Positions 30,820-41,926 of a stretch of DNA of 64,000 nucleotides are shown here, piece after piece. The stretch is from positions 1,612,001 to 1,676,000 of the forward strand of contig NW_015622547.1 of the NCBI RefSeq assembly GCF_000835495.1, written 5' to 3'. The stretch is from Cladophialophora immunda. Lineage: Eukaryota; Ascomycota; Eurotiomycetes; Chaetothyriales; Herpotrichiellaceae. Positions within the stretch are counted from its first letter, which is position 1; each line of letters begins with the position of its first letter. Position numbers and translations under genes: made by a program. Below the pieces are notes generated by a model. It was not told the origin of the DNA. It ran no database searches and saw only the letters and a list, made by a program, of their open reading frames with translations.

Positions 30820-32245
30820 ATGGGCAGCATCCAGGAGCCGCTCCTCGGGGAAACCCTTCTCCAGACAGCGAAGAGGCTTGAGGCAGCAGATTTCAAAGAA
30901 GTCCCCGTCATTGACCTGGCCGGTCTTGCCAGTGGTGAAATCACCGACCGGATCGCTGTGGCACGAGAAGTCCGTGATGCTTGTATTCGCGTCGGCTTTT
31001 TCTACATCAAGAGCCATGGTGTGCCTCAGGAGGTGATTGATCGCGCGTTTGAGGTGTCGAAGAAATTCTTCGCCCTGCCGGCGGAGGATAAGATGGAGGT
31101 GTATGTGACCAAGAACGAGAGCTTCAAGGGGTATGAAGACATTCATTATGGAGCGGTGGATCCGCAGACAAAAGGAGGTTAGGTTTTTCTCTTTCTTTCT
31201 TCGTTTTTCTTGCCAACACTTGTTGTTCACGGTTTGAGCACTTCCTTCCGTCCTTTTGCCCGAGAATATCCAGCCACCATGTGATACCATGCAATCATTG
31301 ACTAACATTCATGCGTGCAGATATGAAGGAAGCCTTCAACTTCGGCTACGAGCCCGCAGCCGACTTCCAGACTCCTCTCTCCGAGCCATGGCCATTGTAT
31401 GAGGGCCTAAAGGGTCCCAATGTCTGGCCTCGAAGCTTCTCTGAGCAATGGAAACGAGACTTATTTGCCTATTACGGCGAGGTGTTGAATTTGGGTCGAC
31501 GGATGATCCGAGTCTTTGCCCTTGTGCTCGACCTCCCCGAAGATTATTTTGATGATCTCCTGACTCGACCGGGTGCCATCATGCGGCTGCTCAGATATCC
31601 TGCTTCAATACTCGACCCTGACCATCCCGGGATCGGGGCACACAGGGATTATGAATGTAGGTATTGGAGCGACGAAGATACATTTACTACCTGCTACCTG
31701 CTACCTGTTACCAGTTACCAACCAACACTAACCCTTGTTGCCTGTTGCAGGCTTTACGATTCTCTGTCAAGACCAGACCAATGGTCTACAGGTGCAGACC
31801 AAGAAAGGTGAATGGATCGAAGTGACTCCGATCCCTGGCACCTTTGTGGTAAACATTGGCGATTTCCTCTCTCGCTGGACCAACGATGTCTTTCGCTCAA
31901 CCTTGCACCGAGTCTACAATGTCTCCGGCCGCGAGCGTTACTCTTTCCCGCTGTTCATCGGGCCAAACTACACCACCCAGATCCAGGCCATTCATACTTG
32001 TGTCAATGAAGACCGGCCTGCGAAACATGAGCCTTTTGTCGCTGGCGAGGTAAGCTATATCCCTTACTCAACCATACTGCCCCCCATGCGCGAAGAGAAG
32101 CTCTCTGAAAACTCAGACCCTAGAGCAAACAATACTCAGAGTTACTGACATGTTCTTTTTTTAAAATCTCTTCTAGTACATTGCCAACAGGCTCTACGGT
32201 GCGAAACGAAAGCATCTTCCCATTCCCCTCGAGAGTTCCGCGTGA
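30820..32245 (+). CDS. 2-oxoglutarate/Fe(II) dioxygenase (thymine-7-hydroxylase candidate)
   Basis: Four exons, 30820-31177, 31321-31656, 31751-32049 and 32177-32245, join in phase to 353 residues. The introns are 143, 94 and 127 bases. It belongs to the isopenicillin-N-synthase-like family, with the N-terminal PVIDLAGL and ACIRVGFFYIKSHGVP. The iron triad is H227, D229 (AHRDYE) and H284 (STLHRVYN). The 2-oxoglutarate-binding R-x-S is R294-x-S296. Fungal thymine-7-hydroxylase, which turns thymine stepwise into iso-orotate, is in this family and of similar length. The location among uracil genes makes that a good candidate, but other substrates of the family cannot be excluded from sequence. 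Confidence 0.87.
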
Positions 32246-32968
32246 GAGACCAGCTACTGGGTGACACCTTTGTGGAGGATAGGGGGGCCCGTATGGGTTA
32301 ACAAATCAATTGCGTCCTCGCTTACAATGGCAGGTGCTCTGACGCTAAGGTCCATGACAGCGGGCTGGAGCCGTAGAAGAAGGGTTGAACTGTGAGGGCG
32401 ACTCCAGAGCACTGTCGCCCCCATCGGATCTCATGCCGACCACAACTATTCTCTCAGATTGGGGTTTAGACGGAGATATAAGGGTGCGAATGTATTGTGC
32501 AATTGTAGTGCGTCCTGGTAGTAAGTATTAAGAAGAGGTTTGAAACTTTGGAGTTGTAGGTGAAGGTGCCAGCAATGTACAGTGCGCGCAGCAGTCGACA
32601 ACACAAGTCAATAGATACTAAATCACAAGTCGGGTTTTGTCCCGTTGAGAAGTGTGGAAATGGTGGACCGGTCACTCGAAGCAAATACCGACAGAAGGTT
32701 TCACCTAAGGAGCAGAGTCTAGACCCTTTGTTGTGGAGTCGTTTGAGCGCGCCATAAGACCGTGCGGCAAGGTGTCAGCGGCCTCCGTGAAACACGTAAC
32801 CTGGAGAGCGGAGGGCGGGGCGGAGGGCGGAGCGGAGCGGTCAAAGCGGGTGGCTCATCGCCAACGCCGTTTGGTCCACATTCGAGCGACCCGTCAGTGG
32901 GGGATACATATATGCCCTGGTCGAGCTCAAGTCTACTGACCTCGGTAGCAATTGACTAGCACATCAAG
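32246..32968. other. Intergenic, dioxygenase to FAD oxidoreductase
   Basis: A 723-base stretch between two plus-strand genes. A purine-rich repeated motif (gagggcggggcggagggcggagcgg) is at about 32812-32836. No gene is seen. Confidence 0.6.
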
Positions 32969-34428
32969 ATGCCGAACACAGAGAATGGCACAACGAAAGA
33001 CCATATCAATGGCTTCCTGTCCACGGCTGAATTTGGTGACCCCTACGATGTGATTGTGGTTGGTGGTGGTGCCGCGGGCATTGGTGCTGCGATCGGCGCA
33101 AAGCAGACGGCGCCACAGTCACGGGTCTTGATCATTGAGTCCGAGGCATGTCTCGGCGGCGCCGCTACTCACCGTGGAGTTCTCTCATACTGCGGACTTT
33201 ACAGCGTGGGACCCGACCCTCGAAGGGCGGTAGGGCAAATATGGACGGAACTCCATGCAAGGCTGGTCTCAGAGGGAGCGGCGACTCCCCTTCCCGATAG
33301 AGTTGTCGCATATGTTCAGGCAAGACAGAAATTCTACATCCTCGAACTCGAAGCTGATCTTGGTTCCAGCATATCGATCCGGAGGGGCTCAAGCATGTCC
33401 TGGATGACATGGTCGCCTCATATGATATTGAAGTTTTACTACATTGTACCGTGGTGGGTGGTGAGAGAACCGATGGCAAGCTTGTCACGGTCGAGGTTCA
33501 AGAGCGAAGGGGGAGACGAACAATCTCAGGCAAGGCATTCGTGGACTGCTCAGGGGACGGAGATCTCGCCAGCCACGCCGGCGCGTCGACAAGGTACGGC
33601 AATCACGGCCACGTCAACATGGGTTCGTTGGCGACCCGGTTCGGTGGCCTCCAGAACGCCAATCCATCGTCTTCATTGTGGCGAGACGCCATTCAGAAGG
33701 CCAAAGCGGCGGATCCAACACTGAAAAAGACTATCCCACGTAACGTCGGGGTCTTGATTCAACTTCCTGGCTCCGGAGACATCTGCACATATATGGCGTC
33801 AGCGATTTATGATGCCAGAAATAGTGCTAGTATCTCGTCCGCTGAACGGCAGGGGCGAATGCAGGCCAAAACCTACCTCGACATTCTTCGCAAATTGCCC
33901 GGTCATGAGAAAATGTATCTCGTTTCCTCTGGACCGAATTTCGGCACACGCGAGTCTCGCCACATCAACTCGCGCTATCAGCTTACCGAGTCCGACATAT
34001 TTGAAGGTCGCAGCTTTGGAGATACTGTCGCTCTCGGGGCTTGGTATACAGAATATCATGACGGAAGTAAAGAGGATTGGCCAATCATTTTTAGGGAGCC
34101 ACCAGAAGGAGTATTCGACATTCCTTTACGCAGCTTGCAGAGTATTGACACCCCCAACCTATTCTGCGCCGGTCGCTGTGCCGATGGAGATCAGGCTGCA
34201 GCTAGTGCCATCCGGGTCATGGGGACTGCATTGGCGACTGGTCAAGCTGCAGGAACTGCTGCTGCCCTTACAGCGCAAACAGGCTGCGAGCCCAATTCAC
34301 AGGACGTCAGGCTTTCGCTTTTGAAGCAAGGAGCGTTACTGGACCGTCACAATTTGGTCAAGGCGCCCTACGTGGAAGAACCCGAGGGTCTCAACATCAC
34401 TCGTGAGGAGGCGCTAAACAGACATTGA
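32969..34428 (+). CDS. FAD-dependent oxidoreductase (FAD_oxidored, PF12831-like)
   Basis: Two exons, 32969-33319 and 33370-34428, join in phase to 469 residues. The intron is 50 bases with a GC..AG pair (donor AG/GCAAG, branch-like CTGAT). Without removing it the frame breaks before the conserved HIDPEGLKHVLDDM block. The FAD Rossmann motif is VVGGGAAGIGAA (residues 31-41). It is followed by LIIESEACLGGAATHRGV. The C-terminal FAD-binding segment is NLFCAGRCADGDQAAASAIRVMGTALATGQAAGTAAAL. These proteins are poorly characterised flavin oxidases or dehydrogenases. The stop lies 17 bases from the stop of the convergent regulator gene. It may act on a pathway intermediate, which is inference from position. 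Confidence 0.85.
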
Positions 34429-34445
34429 CCTGCTTATTACAAGGA

Positions 34446-36515
34446 TCATAACTGAGCATTGAACATCGTTTCATCGATCTCAATGTCCCAACTCAGAGAT
34501 CCGTGCATGGAGTAAGGCACGTTGTCAAAATTCCATTCGGAAAAGTCAGTTCCCGGGGCTGGGTCGAATGCCTGCCCTAGTGGTTCCGGTGGCAGTTGCG
34601 AGTATTCTTGATGGTCGGTGGTAAAGAAAGGGCGCGGCTCCGCTGGGCTCGATGGTCTCGAAATCCTTGAGTCGATATCACTTTCCATCTGGCCGCTATG
34701 TGTTGCCACGGGCACGGCAGGGTGGCCTAGACTGGAGGAAGATGCCGCACGAGGGCTTTACTTGGAGAGAGCCTTGGCTCTGAGACTCTTCAATCTTGGC
34801 CAGCGCCGGTCGCCTTCGGGAACCCGATCTTCCCATGTGTCGAAGAAGGTGTCGACAGCTCTCCAGGCTCGATCTAGGAGGTCAGGCAGCGGTGAAGTGG
34901 TGAGACTGTGTAGAAGGAAGGCAACAGCATCCCACTCAATGTACTTCTGGAAAAGCCAGATCCATCGTGAGTAATTGTCGTTTGTTCGCAACGTGCGGGC
35001 ATATTCAATGATTTCAACGCTGCTTTGGGTGAGGTCGCGCAGTTGGGCATTAGAGAGCGGGACGGCGTTGTTGCAAGCCGGATGGTTGATGGTAAGCTTA
35101 ACCTTAGCCAGGACAATTCGGATAGATGTAACAGTAAGGAGACAGATTGGGATTCTGTTGTCGCAGTATCTTAGATATCGGTGATCGAAATCCTTTAACA
35201 ATGATTCGATAAAGTCATTCTTTTCCGAAAGTGAAAGGCTCGGATATTGGTTATCAGCCGTGAATTTTGGCGAAAAGACCAATTTTCGTGCAGCATAACT
35301 CCCCTCGAAGCGGATGAGACTGTATAGCATCTCGGTATGTCGTCGGAGGTTCGATGCCGGCTCCGTCATGTTTAAGTGTAGATCGGCGTCGTTCACATTA
35401 GCAGGAAACTTGGTGTCGAACATGTGCTCGCAGATAAAAGGATCCATGTCGTTTTCTTCGGCCGTTCTCACATCGAGAGTTGCAATACACCACCATAGTC
35501 TGCGGCGCATTTCTGCCCAGAACGAAGGTACCCCCAAGAAGACCGGGTCACGATGCAGCCCCAACTTCATGGCAAGTCGGATAAGTAATCCAGTCATGGA
35601 CCATATGTAGGTTTTATCTAACGTCTGTCGAGCACAGGTGAGAAATATTGTTAAGGCCTGCAGTGTAGTTACGTCGGGTGTACTCATGAAGTTTGCTTTT
35701 TTGAGTGAGCGCTGCACTCCGTGCCTATAGCGGTCGAGCAGCGGCTGCCGTTCCTCTTGGAATAAAGCTTGGAGATAGGTTGAAGATTGTGTGCTTGTAA
35801 TGGCAGCGTAGTAGATGGCGAACATAAGACTTTCGAATGCAGGGGGAATTTGAGTTGGATCTTGGCTGGCTTTGAGGATTTGTCGCTGGATCGTGGGAAC
35901 GTGAAGGATTTTGAAGACTGGGTCGACGTTTTCCACAAATACCTGCCACAGGGCGAAAACATTGTTGCCTTCTGGGTGCAATTGGTGCAGGGCCTCTGAT
36001 CTGGTCGTCGACTCAAACACAGGCGCTCGATGTTGCGTCGTGTGGTTGGTCACAGGTGGCGACATCTGGAACTCGTTGGATGGTGTCGCAGATTCATCCT
36101 GGTCGACATTGTCGAGGCCAGCCCAAAAACTGCTTGTAACGTATCTAGTATCTCCCTCCTCGCAGACGAGTCTGCCACTCCTCAGATCCGACCCTGGCGT
36201 CAGACTTGAGAGCGGCTCCGTGTCGTGGTTGACGGTGTCTGGAGGCTGTGCATGTTCAGATGGCCGTGGGCTGGAGTCGCGGTTCACTTTCGATTCCAGT
36301 CGGTGGAGTGAGGTCTCGATGGCTTTAAGTCTCAAGAGTAATATGTTTTCCGGCGCCCTTCTCCCTTCTTGGGGAGGAATCGGGTAAACGCATTGCAGAC
36401 GAAGTTTGGTGCAATAGCTACAGGGCTGCGCTCTGTCGCACCTGATTTTCCGTCTTTTGCAAGCAAGACATGATCGAACTGGCCCGCCTCTCGGGGCTAC
36501 ATTGGGAGCGTCCAT
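34446..36515 (-). CDS. Zn2Cys6 transcription factor, candidate cluster regulator
   Basis: Two exons, 36515-34762 and 34695-34446, join in phase (intron 66 bases) to 667 residues. The zinc cluster is complete: C16, C19, C26, C32, C35 and C42, with the basic part KRRKIRC. A heptad-like stretch, LLLRLKAIETSLHRLESKV, follows and may be a dimerising coiled coil. The fungal transcription-factor middle domain spans about residues 195-500 (WQVFVENVDPVFKILHVPT, LAMKLGLHRDP, MRRRLWWCIATLD). The short acidic last exon could be an activation tail. The frame extends upstream to a GTG only, so the ATG at 36515 is used. By position it could be the Urc2-like regulator, but sequence alone does not prove it. 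Confidence 0.88.
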
Positions 36516-37444
36516 AGGAGGTATCAGGTAGGCTGCCTCGATCTCGCGCTCGTCCTTTTGCCACGAGGATCTGACGTCGCCCACAGAACCATGCAGTCTG
36601 TTGTGCAGATGTGATGTGAAGGGGACCTTGAGCTTGAGCTGAGTAGCCCTGTCTCGCAGGACTTGTCGAAAGCCAGTTTGTACGTTACAAGATGGCCGAT
36701 ACTAGCAGTCATTGAAGTGAGGAGGGGGTATGTGGACTTGAGGGACGTTTGACACAGAAATGACCGTGGCTCCACACCCTCGTCGCCTTCAAGACGCTAG
36801 CCTGCGTAATGCGGTTACCGCTCCATCCCATTGTCTACCTAGAGAAGTACCTTTTTGACCAGGCCACTGTTGGAAAGGGCGAGGGGGGGTAGCTACCGAG
36901 TACGAGGTACTGTGGATTGACCCGGGGGTTCCAGCTCTCTGGGGTCAATGGCACCATCGCACCGTGACAGCGGCACCGCGGAGGTCCCACGTCCGCTCTC
37001 CGCACCACCGCACCACCAACATTATCAAGCCACCTCGGGCTGGATGGGAGGCATCCAGCTAAAATTCGCTCAACGAGATGGACTGTGGTCTGTCTTCTGT
37101 CCAATGCCGCTTCAAGTCGCGAAGGCTCTGCGTCCCGGTGTACAAGGTCCCTCGCCTGAAAGAGCGGAGGGTGTGTGCCGAAGTCCGCGTCCACCAACCG
37201 CGCCTTATGCCTCAACTCAGCGAGCGGATTCCCAGAAAGCCAGGCATTCCCCAGTCAGTCTGGGGTTGGGAGTGAGATAAGAGCCCCGGGGAAAGAAGTG
37301 GCAGGATGTCCTGTGTATAACGTCGGCCGTGCTCGATCTAGAAGATTATAAATGAGAGGTCCCCCCCCCCCCCGACCCGGGCCCAGTGAAAACCTCGCTC
37401 TCACAAGACACGGACAGATTTCAGATCAGAGCGAGGCACACCAA
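36516..37444. promoter_or_regulatory. Divergent promoter region, regulator / DAL5-type transporter
   Basis: A 929-base head-to-head region with no gene. A run of 13 C lies at 37361-37373, about 70 bases from the transporter start. GGTACTC-like and CGG-rich words are present, but no clear operator was identified. Confidence 0.5.
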
Positions 37445-39240
37445 ATGGAAAAGTCACTAGACGTTCGCGCCGATGACGGATGGATCGAGGACAAAGGGGC
37501 TCGCGCCGTCAACGGTGACCACCCCGACGCCAACCTGACCCCCGAGGAGAGAGCGGAAAAGGTATGAAGTAGACACTCGGGTGACAGTTATACATCACGT
37601 TCAAAACCCTTGAGTGACCAGGTTTGACTGACGAGATTGGTGTATCCTTCAGGACCGTCAGCTACTCCGGAAGCTCGACCTTCGCTTGATTCCCTGGCTC
37701 TGTCTGATCTATCTTCTTTCCTTTCTCGACCGCACCAACATCGGCAATGCCAAAATCGCCGGCCTACAAGAGGACTTGCACATGAGCAATGGCCAGTGGA
37801 ATGCTAGCTTGGCCATCTTCTTTGTGTCTTACTCGGTCTTCGAGCCCCTCTCAAACATCTTGCTCAAAAAGTTCCGACCAAGTATCTACATTCCCACCAT
37901 GTAAGCCTGGCAGCTCAGCAGAGTAATCTCAGACTTACATTTCCATAGTATGGTCCTTTGGGGCATTTCTTGCATATGCCAGGGCCTGGTCAGCGACTTC
38001 TCTGGGCTGTCCGCAGTCCGATGGTTCTTGGGTCTCTTCGAGGCAGGCTTGTTCCCTGGTATGCAACCACCCCCCATTCTCACCAAGCTATAATGAGTGA
38101 ACCGCTGCTAGGCTGCAATCTCTACCTCTCTTGCTGGTATCGAAGATCAGAAATCGGGGCTCGCTCGGCCATCTTCTTCAGCGCCGCCGCCATTGCCGGT
38201 TCATTCGGTGGCCTCCTTGCCTACGCCCTGAGCTTGATGCATGGCGTCGGCAACAAGCCTGGATGGGCTTGGATCTTCATCATCGAAGGCCTGCTCACGG
38301 TTTTCGTGGCCGCTGGATCGTACTGGCTCATCTACGACTTTCCGGATACGGCCACTTTTCTGTCGCCGGACGACCGCCTACGGGTCTATTACCGCCTGAA
38401 GGCAGATCAACAGTCCAGCGCCAAGCACGAAAGCTTCAAATGGGCCTACTTCTGGGCGAGCGTCAAGGACTGGAAAACATATACAACCGCCCTCATGGGC
38501 GGAGGGGGTGGCGCGGGCCTGTACGGCTTCAGCGTTTTTCTGCCTACGAGTAGGTGTCTGGTTTGCACCGCCCTCAGACTCCGTTTTTCTGATCATGGGC
38601 TTCAGTTCTGGCAGGACTCGGATACCGGTCCACAACGGCGCAACTACTGTCTATTCCACCGTACGCCGTAGCTGCGGTGTTGACGATCGCGGTAGGTTTC
38701 ATTGGTGATCGAACCAAGCAGCGCGGGTTATGCGCCATTTGTATCGCACCTCTTGCCATCATTGGATACTGTGTACTCATCAGCGATGTGTCCGTTGGTG
38801 CGAAATACACGGCGACCTTTCTGGCGGCCATGGGAATCTACCCGGCCGTGCCTCTTTTGGCATCTTGGGCGGCCAACAACACAGAGGGAGTCTACAAACG
38901 TGGCATCACCATGGGACTGATGATGGGATGGTCAAACCTGCAGGGCGTTGTGACCAGCAACGTGTATAGAGGCAAGGACGCGCCTCGATTCATCCTCGGG
39001 CATTCCGTGGTGATTGGTTACCTGACCTTGGCATACTGGGGGGAGCAATCCTCCACCACCTGCTCCTGAGACACGAGAACCGGCTGCGTATGGCTGGTAA
39101 GAGGGACTACCTGATTGAAGGCAAGACGCCAGCAGAGATACAGATGCTGGGCGACAAGAGGTAAGGCCCCCAAGACTCTGTCTGTCTATGGTTCTCTGAC
39201 GAAGAGTGCAAAAAGGCCTGATTTCCTGTACACTCCGTGA
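37445..39240 (+). CDS. DAL5-type MFS transporter with a one-base frameshift near the 3' end
   Basis: Six exons, 37445-37561, 37653-37900, 37949-38058, 38112-38549, 38606-39160 and 39216-39240. The family start is clear (RLIPWLCLIYLLSFLDRTNIGNAKIAG), with many hydrophobic segments and a large loop after segment 6. It belongs to the anion:cation symporter (allantoate/vitamin) family. Up to GYLTLAY (about 39034) all joins keep frame. Directly after, the reading moves by one base: the old frame stops at 39069, while the shifted frame continues with GGAILHHLLLRHENRLR and ends with GDKRPDFLYTP, the usual family tail. One base is missing near 39034-39035. This is either a real lesion or a sequence error. 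If real, the last membrane-proximal 60-70 residues are lost. Confidence 0.75.
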
Positions 39241-39252
39241 CACCGGACACTC

Positions 39253-39702
39253 CAGACATACTTTGGCGACAAGGAAAGCACAATCAAGGCATTCCGAAAT
39301 CTGTGGTTTGACACGGGAGACCTGGTAAAGGTTGACGATCGTGGGAATGTCTTCTTCGTAGGGCGCATCAAGGATGTGATCCGCCGGCGGGCCATCAACG
39401 CATCGGAGATCGAGGAAGAGTTTCTCAAGCACCCAGAGGTAGGCACGGCAGCTGCATTCGCGATCCCGTCAGGCTTGGGCACGGGAACGGAAGAAGACGT
39501 CGGAGTCACGGTCGAACGGCGCCCAGGGGTTAGTAACTCAAAAACCACGGAGAGGGATCTCTGGGAGTGGGCCAGAGGCAATATGGCGCGATTTCAGATC
39601 CCCAGTGTCATTGAGATCGTGCCGGAGATCAAGAAGGCAACCAACTGGGAAGGTCGAAAAGCGAGCACTAACGGTGGAAGGGGGCCAGAAGTTTGACAGT
39701 AG
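39253..39702 (+). pseudogene. C-terminal remnant of an AMP-dependent acyl-CoA ligase
   Basis: Starting 13 bases after the transporter end, the frame reads QTYFGDKESTIKAF and NLWFDTGDLVKVDDRGN. It continues with VFFVGRIKDVIRRR and ASEIEEEFLKHP. These are the last motifs of adenylate-forming CoA ligases close to crotonobetaine/carnitine-CoA ligase. The first 350-400 residues, including the AMP-binding motif, are absent. Near 39640-39645 the frame moves again: the catalytic-lysine segment TGKVEKRALT continues in another frame. The piece has no start and two lesions, so it is a relict, perhaps left by a deletion that fused it to the transporter's 3' side. Confidence 0.75.
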
Positions 39703-40977
39703 GACAGCCGTGTCGTGGGTTAAAATTCTCCATGTTGTCTCCTCCGATAATCCGTCCTATCCTGATAAGTCAGAGCAATAAACGGCAAGGCGGCGGGCAC
39801 TGTAGGTGTATTCGTGATGTTGTTGCCTGGAGAGACAAAGATTTGGTAATATCATGGTCTCGTTGAAGAGAGATCTACTTTCTTCGTTCCCGCGCGTCGG
39901 AATGCGGAATGTGGTTATGGCCAGCGCCAACCGAGCCGGGTCGTCTATCCATTCCTTTTCTCCTTACTCCGACCAGGCTGCTCACACAACGAAGAGTGTT
40001 GGGCTCTTGTGGAGAGTAGCGTGTCTCGACGGAATAGCAAGCCTCCGAAGGGGTTTCCCGCGTGCCCGTAAATGGACATGTTTGTGACTATGGAGACCTG
40101 CTCCTGCAATGTAGTCGGAAGACTGTGGGTGAGCGAAGCGTAAATCGTGAAATCTCAAGCGTTCGACGTCGATTCGGCCGCCTCCTGCCGCTCGCCTTTC
40201 TGCGAATTCTGCACCGTCGTGTCGGGGGATTGCCGCTGGTATTGCATGGTTGTTCGCTTGGGGTATGTTTGAAGCCCAGCAGGGCGACCGATGATCTTGC
40301 CAGGCTGAGTTTGGCTGCGCAAGTGATGCTCTTCGATTTCATCCTTCATGCCACTGGTCATACCACTGGTGATACAGCAACGGCACATCCAGCTTAAGGG
40401 AAAGCCGTTGTCATTCACATACTGGGAGGCTGTGTAACTGTGTGTCTGCTTCATGGTGAGAGGAAGTTCGAGGGATTAGAAATTCTGCCCAGTGGAGGAG
40501 GATGGGTGGTGAGTTTGGGACACTTGTCTGGGAGTCAGTTATTAATGCACGAGAGGTTGTCTCACAAAAAAACCGAATGAGGGGGGCGCATTGGGGCGGT
40601 AGGAGGCTGAATCCTGGGGCAGTGTTACAGCTCCGAGGACCGAGCCGAGGGGGTGAGACACAGGCGACTTATCGTTCGGGCTCACCCGTGTCGCCTTAGC
40701 TTGCGTGCGTGGTGAGCATAGGGCGGCATCACCCTAGTCTCGAAGGAGGGTGGGCTCGCCGTCGATTGACCTCCTCTTAATAAAGCCCTACGTGTCTACC
40801 AACAGACATGATGGTTGTCTTGATTACCTCGGGCATCAAGCTTCAATGCATTTATGGGAGTGACCAAGTCAGTCAGATCACAACGTAAGTCCAATTCCCC
40901 TAAACCTCGCAACCAACTGCCTGGCCTGGCGCAGTACGTCTTACAAGCTGTTCAGCTATGACTCTGCAGCACGAGAG
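39703..40977. other. Intergenic next to gene debris
   Basis: A 1,275-base stretch with no supported gene. It separates the ligase remnant from a transcription-factor-like fragment and may be decayed coding DNA. No frame here gives a recognisable protein. Confidence 0.5.
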
Positions 40978-41472
40978 ATGTTGCAGAGGCCAGTCCATAT
41001 CAGCTCATTTTCGGAGGATGTCAAGAAGCATCAAGAAGACGCCTCTCCGCAGAACACCAAAGACAGCTTTTTGAATGGCAGAGAAGACGTTGCTGATGCG
41101 ACAGCGGTTCAAGCGAGGCCATCAAAGACACTGAAGACGGAACATCATAGACCGTCTCCGATTAGGTCGCGTGAGTATCAAGATGCCGTCTTCGGAATTT
41201 CCAGCTGCGAAAGCTTACTGGAATGGGCAATCTTCGAGCCCTTCAGAGGATTGGGGACTGTCAAGTCATTCGTGTTACCATCGCAGCAAGCAACAGCGGC
41301 GGGCGACCAAACAAACGACGGAGACAGGAATTGGCAAGTCCATGAGGACCATTTCGTCCCGCCCTGTCAACGATTTATGAAGATTGTTCTTCATCCGACC
41401 CTTCCCGTGCTGAATGGCTCCGAGATCGACATCTTGTTGCAAGCGTATAATGGAACGGCGAGCCATGAATAA
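40978..41472 (+). pseudogene. Fragment resembling the middle of a Zn2Cys6 transcription factor
   Basis: A 164-codon frame. Its part SSCESLLEWAIFEPF resembles the CESxLxWPxF block found in the linker of some Zn2Cys6 factors. The later CQRFMKIVLHPTLPVLNGSEI resembles the start of their fungal middle domain (CxRFLxxVHxKNPxLD). There is no zinc cluster in the 500 bases upstream, and the frame ends before the rest of the domain. It is probably a relict. A short real gene of unknown function is the alternative. Confidence 0.3.
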
Positions 41473-41706
41473 AGAGCAGGTGCCTTTTTCAACTGCACTT
41501 ACTGCGTACTATACCTGCAGATTGCGGGAAGGATGCGTGACTACTTCGCCCTCCTCTGAAGCTTGACAGGCGACGCACTCAGGAAGCATATCCAAAGTCT
41601 GGATTAGCAATGTCTTTTTTAGCTCCTCGAGAGAATTCTGTGCGGCACGTACTACCGTGTTTTTGAAATGTCCTTTGTTAATGTAATGCCTATCTTTGTT
41701 CGAACG

Positions 41707-41737
<31 letters not shown>

Positions 41738-41926
41738 ATGCATGCACTTGTCGATCACAACGTCCGCTGCTCCAAGACCATATACCCGCATATACCTCGA
41801 TATATACGACATTCCCAGAGAATGACCATTCCATCATTAATTAGTCTAATGTATCAAGCCCCAACAGGGGCTATTTTTGGTTCGGGTCAGTAAAAATTGA
41901 GCAGACCAACGCTCCTTTCTTTCTCA
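41473..41926. other. Intergenic with an AT microsatellite
   Basis: A 454-base stretch between the fragment and the convergent MFS gene. It holds an (AT)n run of about 23 bases at 41715-41737. Nothing else is seen. Confidence 0.6.
41715..41737. repeat. (AT)n microsatellite
   Basis: An uninterrupted AT dinucleotide run in the 3' flank of the MFS gene. Confidence 0.85.
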
